This document shows, in pieces, positions 48,790-57,913 of a stretch of DNA of 64,000 bases (position 1 is its first letter; each line of letters starts with the position of its first letter). Where the stretch lies: contig AP026550.1 in assembly GCA_026075535.2 (NCBI GenBank), positions 7,316,001-7,380,000 of the forward strand, in the 5' to 3' direction. The notes beneath the pieces were generated by a model. It saw only the letters and a list, made by a program, of their open reading frames with translations. It made no database searches and was not told where the DNA came from. A program made the position numbers and the translations under genes. This stretch comes from Tricholoma matsutake. Lineage: Eukaryota > Basidiomycota > Agaricomycetes > Agaricales > Tricholomataceae.

Positions 48790-49215
48790 TGTAAGGGGAC
48801 TAGGGGGGTGCCCTGTGTGTTTTTCCTATTTTTTATGTTCATCCTATATTTTTCCCCACCTCATTTCCTTCTATTCTTCATTTTCTATGATTTTTCTGGA
48901 TTTTATTACTAATTTTCCCTTGCTATCATGTTTGTACATGTTGACACTTTTATATTTAGAGGCGGAGTACCCCTTCCAACACATACCCCTTGGTATGATG
49001 TCATTCGGCGGCCTTGATCCGCCTATCTCTGCCTTTTTCTATTTTTAGGTTATATTTGATTTTTGTCGTCTTCACATATACTGGGCATCAGCAAGGGGGT
49101 CCTTAGAGTTTTCTCTTCAGATTTCCCTTTGCTAGGTGCGCCCCCAATCCCTGTATTATGTAGCATAATTTTAACTTCAGATTTCCCTTTGCTAGAGGCT
49201 TAGGTTGCCCTTATA
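48790..49215 (+). mobile_element. 3' LTR of family C
   Basis: It matches the 5' LTR almost fully; the few differences are C/T or A/G transitions. It is followed by ccacc, the target duplication. Confidence 0.93.
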
Positions 49216-50300
49216 CCACCTGATTCCGAGTCGCGAAAATTATAATGCATGCCAAATTGCTGAATTAATGTTTGACGAAGTCTATAAACTTCATGGATTG
49301 CCAAAATCTATAGTTAGCGACCGAGACATCCTCTTTACCAGTACATTTTGGCGACATCTTAATAAACTGGTTGGTACCCGACTCAGAATGTCAAGCGCAT
49401 ACCATCTGCAAACTGATGGCGCAACTGAGTGCGCTAATCGAACTGTGACGCAGATGTTAAGGCAGTGCGTCGATGAGAAACAGACAGATTGGGTGACAAA
49501 ATTACCTGCGATAGAGTTCACTATCAATTCGGCTAGATCTGCAAGTACAGGATACACACCATTCTTTTTGAATACTGGGCATATGCCCAGATCCATGATC
49601 TGGGACTCTGCTAAACAAAACGAGTACCCAGGAGTCAGGAATTTTGCTTTGCAACGAAGATTGGCGTTGATGGCTGCACATGATAGTCTCTTGGGCGCTC
49701 GTGTCAATCAGATTCGATCAACTAATAAGAAAAGACAAGTTGCACCTTTTAAGAAGGAAGATCTCGTATACCTGTCCTCAAAAAATATTACATTTCCTAA
49801 GGGATTGGCAAGGAAATTGATTCCAAAGTTCCTAGGCCCTTACTGAATCCTAGAAGACTACGGGAATGAATCATTCCAAGTTGAGCTACCAGTCCATCTA
49901 AAACAGAGGGGTGTACATGACATCTTTCATGCGTCATTATTGAGAATACATGTTCCTAACGATGATCGCTTGTTTCCAGGTCGTCTAGACACCCAATTAG
50001 GAAATGCTGAGGGGACCGAAGGTGAATGGGCAGTGGCTCGTATTCTCGGACATGCAGGATCAAGGATTAACTCCACATTTGAAATTCGGTGGAAGACCGG
50101 GGACGTTACCTGGATGCCATATTATCAAGTTAGCCATTTACACGCTCTTCAGCAGTATTTTGAATTACTGGGTATCACCAATGTTTCCCATCTTGGGGAA
50201 GGCAGAGGGAAACCACCATCGGATGATCTGCAGACTTTCATTGGAAATGTAGAATCAGGCTGCCGACCTGCAATTAAAAGAAAGGCGAATCGACCCCAGT
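49216..50300 (+). pseudogene. Integrase core and chromodomain-like tail, element B
   Basis: It resumes the element B integrase after element C: IPSRENYNACQIAELMFDEV, then IVSDRDILFTSTFWRHLNK (about 49,315) and AYHLQTDGATECANRTVTQ, the core with acidic residues. NKKRQVAPFKKEDLVYLSS is the GPY/F-like module, then FPKGLARKLIPKFLGPY with a TGA at 49,844. A chromodomain-like stretch (EWAVARILGHAGSRINSTFEIRWKTGDVTWMPYY) lies at about 50,025-50,130. It diverges from classical chromodomains, lacking the usual aromatic pair, and probably binds chromatin less specifically. Confidence 0.85.
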
Positions 50301-51191
50301 GCCACAAGTTACGACTAAATCGACCCCCCTGGCAAGAGCAGCCTACCTACGAAGTCAACCAATTTCTAAACACTACTAGCGAGCGTCGCCTCTATCCTAC
50401 ACCAGTCCTGACCGATAAATTTTCGTGTATTCCTTGCAAAGCACGCGGCCATGTATGCAGGTTGTGTTCTTCTCCGCCGGGTATCCCCCACCTGGTTTCA
50501 CCTAGAGAACAATGGCGAGATCGGGACCTCCCTTCGCATTCACGGAGGACAACTCGACGCTTACCTAGAATACGACGCGATGCTCTGTATGGGAGAACAG
50601 AAACTAACCGTTCCCATCGGATACACTCAATTCGCCCAGATATTCAATGCGGCACCCGGAGTGCCAGTCAATTTCGTCTATATCAGCGGAAACGAGACCT
50701 TGATGGGATCAGGTCCGAAGCCAGATCGCGAGGTGTTCAAGGTATCTCCCCGCGACCTTTACAGTGCCCGACAGGTGGCGCCACGAGGAAGCCAGTTCCT
50801 TTCGCCCAGTCGAGCTGGAATTATGACGCAGATGTTATGGCGGAACGCCGAGAACGCTTCCCGGAGTCGTCGAAACGGGCCCAATTCGTACGAGGACGAT
50901 TTGGGAATAGAGCCAGTGCGTGGGAAAAGACGGCGTTACAACGATCGCGAGTTTCTGCCTTATCGCGAGGCGTCTGTGGCTGCGTCGAGCTCGGGGATCA
51001 CTGATGATCTCAACGGTTTCGATTTGGAACCACTTACCACTCCTCCCAATGACCAAACCACTTTCCCTGACCCCATTTCGACTTCTTTATCTGCGCAAGA
51101 TCAGGTTATGAAGGATACCATTTCTGGAAATGTTTCTAATGCGAAGGCTGCTGGAGTTTCAGCTAAAGGGAAGGGGAGGAAGAAGGATTAA
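50300..51191 (+). CDS. ORF3 of element B, overlapping reading frames
   Basis: The main frame (about 50,451-51,191) reads MYAGCVLLRRVSPTWF..., LEYDAMLCMGEQKLTVPIGY, NAAPGVPVNFVYISGNETLM, and a polar tail ending GKGRKKD, without stops. A second frame, continuous with the integrase tail (from 49,940 to 51,004), is open too and contains CIPCKARGHVCRLC at about 50,430. The two overlap for about 550 nt. The tail frame's composition, rich in Arg, Ser and Asp, suggests it is the shadow. Function is unknown: no transmembrane segments or signal peptide are visible, so an envelope role is unlikely. Confidence 0.5.
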
Positions 51192-51228
51192 GTGTGAGAT
51201 GTCGCGAGAACGACATCTGGAGGGCGGG

Positions 51229-51566
51229 TGTAAGGATAGCGTGATCCGGGTGATGCACGCTCCGGTATTTTCCTTATCATCTATCCGTTCCGTTATTTCA
51301 TTTATTTCGTCTCTATGGTTTCTTTCCTTTTCTTTTACCCTATCTCTTCTCATACGATGACTTATCTGTATTTCCAATTCCCTGCTGCTTACTACTTGAC
51401 AACAAGCTGGACTCTTTATTTAGATACCCGACGAGCCCGAATTCTTACTTATATAAACGAACAGTTTTGTAACTAGTAGAAGAGAATTTAGAGCCCATTA
51501 AACTGCCTATCGAGTGACATTAGAACTTAGTGTGCTAGAACCGTGATTCGTCACGCTTATATCACA
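51229..51566 (+). mobile_element. 3' LTR of element B
   Basis: TGTAAGGATAGCGTG...CGCTTATATCACA keeps more CpGs than the 5' LTR. A purine tract (ggagggcggg) precedes it, and caatg (51,567-51,571) follows. Confidence 0.95.
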
Positions 51567-51584
51567 CAATGCAATTGTCCAGAA

Positions 51585-52113
51585 CTACTCGACACTCAGA
51601 CCCTGAATCCACTCCATCTCGGGAACGATCTTTGCCTCTTTCATAATTGGATCTTCTCCAAGCTGGTTGAAGGCTTCTTTTGCTTCGCGAAGAAATTCTT
51701 CATCAGCCCACTTGGCCCCAATGACTTCATACTGGCTGCCATCTGCCATGTTTCTGTCAGGGACAATTGCGCTTGGGATACTGCGAGTACCTACAGTTTT
51801 CACGACCCCATTTGGAAATCCGATTTTCCCCTGTCTTGTAGCACAGGACAATCGCGGGTTCGATGTTGTCATCATTATCCTCGAAGTTGGGATAAGCCGT
51901 AAAGGGTCTGTCCGATTTTGCGAGCCAGTACTCAACTGTTTCACACAATTCCGGCACATCTTCCCCAGGGACTTCAGGGACTGGTGCCTCGTGAATAGTT
52001 TCATTGAGATCCTTCCTCCAGAAATTGACGACAGCAGTTGCAAAGAAGCGAAGATCCGGGTTTTTGATCATGAAGCCGCAGAAAACCGAGGATGTAGTAC
52101 ACACTCCCATCAC
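51585..52113 (-). pseudogene. Broken host-like gene beside element B
   Basis: On the minus strand two frames combine into a protein-like reading. The upstream part (52,113-51,757) has CGFMIKNPDLRFFATAVVNFW and PEVPGEDVPELCETVEYWLA. After a frame change near 51,760 the sequence continues in another frame as DRNMADGSQYEVIGAKWADE, with the end GLSVE at the stop at 51,585. The composition is that of a cytosolic protein without a recognised domain. Element B inserted 14 bp downstream of the stop codon. The frame change may be an intron boundary or a true frameshift. I do not recognise the family. Confidence 0.4.
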
Positions 52114-52439
52114 GGTGCAGGGTGTTCAAGTTGAATGATGTTCAAGTTGGTGGTTACCGGTTATGACTAAAGGGAGAGGTTTTAAAATTTTACATATGAC
52201 ACCTCAGTTCAATCGCCGATCATAAAGTATTCACCTAACGCGCAGTTATCATTTTATTGTTATTGAATTATATTTGTTTCAAATAACAAAACAGTCTGAT
52301 CAGCCACGTCCTATGTCCGAAACCATCGCTATTAATATTGGAAGCCACAATAAACGAGTAAACAGCTTATAGCTCCCAATAACTTGAGCAAATTATGGCC
52401 TTCACTTCTAAGTTCTGCGACTACTGATCTGAACTTTGC

Positions 52440-52620
52440 CTCTCCATCGACTTGTCATAATTTCCAAAAAGCGTGAGGTGCACATTATTGGCTATGTTCA
52501 AGAGGATCGAAGGTGGGATGAACCGTGACACCGTCCGTCTCCTTGGTGTATTCGTAGACCAAAAAGCACCCATCGTGCAAAGACGACGCGGCGTGGACGT
52601 CATCCGTTTTTGTACAAACA
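52440..52620 (-). pseudogene. Short exon-like minus-strand frame
   Basis: The minus strand reads KTDDVHAASSLHDGCFLVYE and ends TVHPTFDPLEHSQ at a TAA. It has strong coding character in codon use and composition but no recognised family, and only about 45 codons. The upstream part to 52,750 is interrupted by T-rich sequence that could be an intron (…tacctgtcgctcag). A start codon was not located. Confidence 0.3.
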
Positions 52621-52961
52621 AAATATGAGCACTGAGCGACAGGTAAAAAAACGAACTAAGAACCAAGTAGACGTTCCCTACATCGACATCTGCGGACAGT
52701 GGAAGATGGAAAACAGATGATCTCTCATGCAAATGATATGATGCACTCAATATGAAATGAAAAATGCGTGTCTCTTACGGGAATTTCAGCAACATCTATG
52801 GCAAATCTATGGCATGGTTGACAGTCAGAACTATCACCCCGAATGAAGCACAAGCACGGTGGATGCAACCCACACAACGATTTGAAAAACCCTCACTTTC
52901 CTTCAGACATTCCCCTTCTATAACCCACCTGCGCCCACCAGATCCCATTCCCCAACGCCGC

Positions 52962-53421
52962 CGTTCCGGCCAAATCCCCACCCCCATCCCAGACGCCTGC
53001 CAAATTCCCAACCTTGTCCCACTCCCCCAAACCATTCGCCGTCACCCCTTCAAGACCCCCATTCAATGCCACTTCTATCACACCACAAAGCGACAGTTCG
53101 CCAACCGCCCGCATCTTCCGCTCGAAATCACTACACCAACCTTCGCCGCCGCTTCCGGCCCTCCCTGCGCCTTCGGGTGCTGGTACTGGTGCTGGTGGTA
53201 TGAGGCGTAAACGCCCTGAGAGCACGGTGGTCTTAAGTTCAGGGGAGATTTTGTTTAGAGGGAGTGCACGAGATACGGGTGTGGTTGCAGGTTCGAGTGG
53301 GACTCTGAACCACGATCGAAGTGGGGATCAGAATCAGGGCCCAGAAGGCGGAAAATCAGACGGAACTCTACCTGGAAATGGTTCCTTCTCAAACTCGAGT
53401 CCGGGCGAACCTGGCCACTAA
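52962..53421 (+). CDS. Terminal exon of a Ser/Pro-rich protein
   Basis: The frame opens after a TAA at 52,921 and has an acceptor-like cccaccag at about 52,953-52,961, so an upstream exon is expected. It runs to TAA at 53,419-53,421. The first half is Pro/Ser/Thr-rich (PSRPPFNATSITPQSDSSPT), the second half has GGMRRKRPESTVVLSSGEIL and a Gly/Ser/Asn-rich tail. The whole is probably disordered, like a scaffold or transcription regulator, but no domain is visible. CpG content is normal, unlike the transposons around it. The ATG is not in this exon. Confidence 0.45.
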
Positions 53422-54845
53422 CTGGCTAAGTAGAATGGTGGATAGATGCATGGGGTGGGGAGTTGACGAGATGTGAGACGAGTGTGCATTGTGGAAGTTG
53501 TCGGCATACTCGTCGTTCGTGTTTGTACGTGCGTCGTGTATCTGTATTGATGTTGTGCATCGGCAGGTTGTGCATGAGAACGATCTAGGATCCAGCTAAC
53601 CGCTGGTCATTGATTCGTCAAAATCTGGATCTCGACCTCAGCGTCATTTTAACGTCACCCCAGATAAGTAACATGATCGATATGAACCTAGGACGAGCAT
53701 TCTAACAAATCCCTCCTAGATCAATTCCTGTCAGCGCTTCACTCTAGTATGTCGAGCGTTCATCAGATCGAATAGAACCCTTCGACACTGGACCATAAGC
53801 GCTAAGGTTCTATGGTTTGTATAATATTAGCGAGCTCCATTTTACGAGTTCATATGATACTCAGTGAGCTTCTGTCTTGTTATCTCCTCGTCTTGAACGC
53901 GCCCGATTACTGTTCATCCGACAACGACTACCGCATCCTCGTATCACATCTCCTTCAAGATCGTAGCCAATATGTGTACAGATCCAACATATATACGAGG
54001 CTTCTCACACTTCTCTCCAAGTCACCGCTCTCTCTCAGGGTACAGCAACCTTTTCCCTGCGACTACGGCTATATCTGCTCATACCCTCCGTCCACCACCT
54101 CCCCACATCCGCCATTCTCCCTCTCCACCTGTGCCCTCCCTTGCGTGTTGTTTGATTCGCAGAAGGGCCCTGAAGAGGTTGACAAAGTTTGACCACATTC
54201 GTGTAAGCGTGTTCCATTTTCTTTCTCCCATACTAACTGACTTCTGAGGTAGCTCTATGTACCCCATCCGTGGCGCATAGCTCTACATCACAGCTCTGGG
54301 ACTGCGCCGGCTTCGAATTATTACATGGAATATTGTATGAAAGTCAACGTCGATGCCGGCCGCAAGTCTTGAGGCCTCGAAAGAAGGGTTCTAGGCGATA
54401 GTATCATTGGCGTTTTGTAAGTTCTTGGTTTGGTGAGATGGCTGTTGAATGCTGATTTATACGCGTCTAGCACAGATGGCATGAACGAGGACGCAGAGGA
54501 AGGTTGCGTGTTTGTGCTGGTCGGATGGAGGTCCAGAGGCGTGCGACCGTCGGCGAGCGGGCGGTTGCTCTTCTTACTATATTTTAATCTCATCTTCACA
54601 TTTCATTTCGTAGAGCATGGCTATCCGCCACATCCATCTATCCTATCGTCGGTAACCCTTAACATGCTCCACCCATCCTCTCGTATCTTGCCCCATTACC
54701 CCTGCATAAACATATAAGCCTCAAAAGAGTTTCGCTAGGCTCCAAGTCGTCGCGGACCGTGAGCGAGACATGTACGAGATAATTTTTGTGCATACACGCA
54801 CCCATCCCTACCCGCTCAAGCCCCATACCCTTGCCCCCCTCCTCG
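53422..54845. other. Low-copy stretch without identified gene
   Basis: CpG-containing, balanced-composition DNA with many short frames on both strands, but I recognise no domain. It may hold introns, UTRs or decayed exons of the neighbouring P450-like gene. Confidence 0.4.
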
Positions 54846-55130
54846 GTGGATCCTGCGTCATCGGTGATGAAGGCCCATTGCAAGTTAGGAATACCGAGCT
54901 ACATGCGCGGGTGTGGGACAAACTCCTCCTTGTGCCCATCTTAGATGTCCTGGACGTATCGCAGGATGGGGAATACATCGAATTTCCACCAGCCTGGACA
55001 AACGTTGATCCCGAGGCGGGTGAGCCTGCGGTTGACGATGAGGACGTTCGGGTCGGTGTATGCGTGTAGTGTTGTCCCATAGGCGAGCGTCATCACAGAG
55101 GTGGAGTAGCTGTGGGTGTGGAGTTAGTTG
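54846..55130 (-). pseudogene. Cytochrome P450 exon (internal part)
   Basis: On the minus strand an exon starts after an acceptor-like ccacccacag at about 55,131. It reads YSTSVMTLAYGTTLHAYTDP, VNRRLTRLGINVCPGW and WWKFDVFPILRYVQDI. This matches the pattern of mushroom P450s around helices E-F ('S.V....YG', 'G..L.PG.W.VD.FPIL.Y.P'). The frame then meets a TAA and, slightly later, a TAG. The heme-binding Cys loop and I-helix motif (A/GGXD/ETT) were not found nearby. P450s oxidise small molecules on the ER membrane. This looks like a relic; a spliced gene with missing exons is the alternative. Confidence 0.55.
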
Positions 55131-56100
55131 GAGGGAAGTCGGGGGGGCAGGAGAAAAGTGTCGTTTCCATGATCTTAGTGCCTCGAGGGGTCATCGAGGA
55201 TGTCGAGGATAATTTGGTGTGTGTACAACAAGTATAATAAATTTATAATTAAAACAACACAATTGAGCATACGAGAACCCAGACAAAAAGCCCAGATCGT
55301 CCGAGTCTGAGTGAGAACGAGACAATTCAGAAAATAGACAAAACCGTTATCTAGGTAAAATAACGTTAGTACGAAGTAACGTATTGCGTTTGAGGAAGAG
55401 GAACATGCCTACATTATGAAGCCTGGGATAGAAGAGGGCCGGCGACAGACACAGATTGAAGGGTGGCAGGGCGACGGCTGAGGTGAGATTAAGAGGAACG
55501 CAGAGAAATATGCGACTGGGACCTGAACGTGAAGAAGAAAAAAGTAAGCGTTAGTTCAGGTGAACAATGCGAACACGGAATTGAAAGCAGGAGGTTGTCG
55601 ATCAAACCACAAAACAAAGAACGAAAAATAAAAAATGAAAAATAAAATTTTGACAAAAAACAGCCTACAGCGACTGACTCTACACCAACGAGGCTTCATT
55701 AAAGATAGCATTCTCAAGGACGAGTTCTTCTCTGCTCTGCAATGCAATGTCAGGAATCAGGAATACAACGCCAAGGGAGAAAGGGACGAACAGACGGATC
55801 TCAGGTTCCAAGTGCACAACGAGTTTTCCAGGTCAGTTTTTACTGTGGCTCGTCAAGTAGGTAGTTGGCTCGTTTGTACCAGGGTCAGTTTCCAACTGTT
55901 GCTGGATGATCTTCATTCAAAAAAAGAATGTTAGGCGACTGCAAGGCCTAAAACGAACATACACACTTGTTTTCTTCGTCGCTGTTCCACATGTGTACAG
56001 GCTCACTAGCTCAGCCCTAACCTGCTATATTACCTGGTCAAACCACACCCTTGGTTCGCATGGAAATTCCTGTAGGAGGACGCCAGGTTATGTACAGGAA
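55131..56100. other. Stretch without recognisable gene
   Basis: Several short frames occur on both strands with low complexity at 55,600-55,650 (AAATAAAAAATG). No domain is evident. Confidence 0.4.
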
Positions 56101-56108
56101 GTTAGTCA

Positions 56109-57320
56109 ACACTAGAAACGTCATCCTCTTCGTCCTCTTCGTCCTCTTCGTCCCCACCACTGACAGGCGGGGTCATAAACTTATTGTCGTCCAAGTTGAG
56201 GGGGTGATCCGATTCATCCACCTCGTCATTATCCTTGTCACCATCAAGTCTCTCTGGTGTCGATTTTGGGCTCCTGCTCGCTGTCATCTCCAGGACATAC
56301 TGCAAGCACCCCAGAACCTTCTTCATTTCACCTTCTAAGATGTCAAATCGCCTGCTACGCATCACAGTCCCATCGTGTGATATCTTTACGAAGATGAAAA
56401 CATCCGTCAGATGCAAGGCCATAGACAGATGCATCCGTCCGGTTTCGCTGCAATCGAGACTGACGGAGAGAAGCCAGGTAAACAATGAGTTGAGGGATAG
56501 CATTGTCAACACTGTTGTGGAACTTGGCCTCGATAAAGAGTAAGAGCGAATAGAAGCGACGTTTATGCTGCTCGGTAGCATTGTTAGCACGGGACTTGAG
56601 GATACGACCAATGCAGTGATCGACACGACCACTGACAACGGTATTACGGGAAGGAAGCATAGTGGTTCGAGGAATAATTGTGTGAGTGAAAGACACCTCG
56701 CCATAGATTTTTATATCATGCAACGAATTGGGCGTCTTCGGTTGGGCATCATCAGCAGTCATAATGTCTAGACCTTTCTGAGGGTTTCCAATATTGAACA
56801 AGGTCTTCCGAGAATTTTTTGTCCGACTCACCATCACCGTCAAACATTCGTTCAACATGAAATCGACGGCAGTCCTACACAGTGCCTCACTCGTTCGATC
56901 GAAGTTCTTGGCGTAGCAGTTGAGCAGTGATGCTAACAGTGCAGTGATTACAGGATCAGTCATGTTTTGTATGGTTCAACAAGATGGCATAAGAGTTTCA
57001 CCGATACATGGCGTTGTCAGAAATTCCTTCATGCCCGTCTCCTTTTCAACGTCCCAACGGTGCTTCTGACTAAATTCATTCGGGGATTGCTCAAACTTCA
57101 GCCCGAACATGTCGATTGTTTCATCGAGCGTGAAATCCGTCGCAGCTTTGGTTTTTTCCTTCCCTTTGGACGATAGGTCGGAAAGAACTCGGGTTTTTAG
57201 CGCAGCAAGATAATTCTTTGGATCAGGGGAATATTCGACCACAGTGGAGGCATTGGAGATCAAATCGAAGAGCGAATTAAGCACCTCTGAGTCTCTCTCA
57301 CCACGGCTGCGCTTGGGCAT
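56109..57320 (-). pseudogene. PD-(D/E)XK-nuclease-like mushroom family protein
   Basis: One minus-strand frame starts at ATG 57,320 (MPKRSRGERDSEVLN) and continues past a TGA at 56,976 (Cys-TGA-Thr, expected Arg) to about 56,390. There a 1-nt frameshift leads into FIFVKISHDGTVMRSRRFDI and an acidic tail ending DEEDDVSSVD at 56,109. The core has SGRVDHCIGRIL, then LLLFIEAKFHNSVDNAIPQL and YLASLRQSRLQRNRTDASVY. D...E-x-K followed by a Gln on the next helix is the signature of PD-(D/E)XK phosphodiesterases. I recall similar proteins repeated in mushroom genomes. The ends, Lys/Arg-rich at the N-terminus and Asp/Glu-rich at the C-terminus, resemble nuclear proteins. It ends 143 bp from the Helitron helicase, so it may be Helitron cargo or simply a neighbour. 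Confidence 0.5.
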
Positions 57321-57462
57321 GATGCGAGTGGTTTGTCACAGGATCGTCATGCTTTGTCATCACGTTGAGTTTTTGAGATTACGCACCACACACGTGATAT
57401 TCCTTTTAGATTAACAAGTTTAGGAATGTGCATTAAGTTTTTATATACATTTTCTATATACA

Positions 57463-57905
57463 TTAATCCAATAGTACTTCATTATAAACAATATTCTTTG
57501 TCTTTGCACTTTCACTGTCACTTGGCCATATTGCCTTGATGTTGTGCACTGACCTCACTTGTGATATGGCCACATAGAACTGCCCATGCATGAACACTGG
57601 ACTCCTGAAATCTAATCCCACATGCTGCACAGACTGCCCTTGTGACTTGTTGATCGACATTGAAAAGCAGAGTCGAACAGGAAACTGGAGTCGAGACAGT
57701 GTGAAAGGGAGTTGTCCTTCAATTGGCTGCAGTCGCATCCATGGGATGAACACCTTCTCTCCAGCATGATCTCCAGTAATCAACCAAACCTCCAACACTC
57801 TATTGCAAATCCGAGTCAATATCCCTTGAGAACCATTGCAGACCCCCCCAGAAATGTTCAGGTTCTGAAGCACCATCACAGGGCATCTGACCTTTAGTGC
57901 CAAGT
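57463..57905 (-). pseudogene. Helitron helicase, C-terminal segment
   Basis: It continues the helicase after the insertion of the 57.9-59.4 kb element. The minus strand reads LALKVRCPVMVLQNLN, NISGGVCNGSQGIL, FIPWMRLQPIEGQLPF, RLCFSMSINKSQGQSVQ and FYVAISQVRS, ending at the TAA at 57,463. These are the PIF1-type helicase motifs V and VI near the C-terminus. Joined with the 59,410 side (INCSGLP followed by LVHLALKV), the frame is exact across the 8-bp duplication, so the insertion was clean. Confidence 0.88.
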
Positions 57906-57913
57906 GCACCAAT

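Larger units (their letters stand above)
43169..49215 (+). mobile_element. Complete family C Ty3 chromovirus, young copy
   Basis: The element has LTRs of 425-426 bp that differ at about three sites (cacc/catc, gtca/gtcg, ttcg/ttca). It has a perfect 5-bp duplication ccacc (43,164-43,168 and 49,216-49,220) inside the integrase gene of element B. Internally it has a leader with a self-priming sequence, gag, pol with an intact YLDD, an integrase with an intact core and a C-terminal chromodomain, and a purine tract. It is the youngest element in the window. A homopolymer frameshift in gag and six premature stops remain. Confidence 0.95.
36698..51566 (+). mobile_element. Ty3 retrotransposon, element B, split by element C
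   Basis: It has 338-bp LTRs at both ends and a perfect 5-bp duplication, caatg (36,693-36,697 and 51,567-51,571). The two LTRs differ at about 13 positions. Eight of these are CpG versus TpG or CpA, with the CpG always kept in the 3' LTR. Its own length is about 8.8 kb, plus about 6.05 kb of inserted family C element. Gene order matches element A and the key enzymatic motifs are intact, but about fifteen stops remain. Confidence 0.95.

Noticed and set aside
49940..51004. A 354-codon protein continuing the integrase tail of element B
   Set aside because: Beyond about 50,300 its composition (Arg/Ser/Asp-rich) is that of an off-frame reading, while the overlapping frame looks like a protein. 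Kept only as an overlap observation.
54770..55080. Plus-strand 99-codon frame and minus-strand 90-codon frame
   Set aside because: Both are shadows of the P450-like minus-strand exon in the third frame.
57321..57462. Helitron 3' terminus with hairpin and CTRR
   Set aside because: Expected downstream of the helicase stop, but I saw no convincing stem-loop followed by CTRR in this interval.
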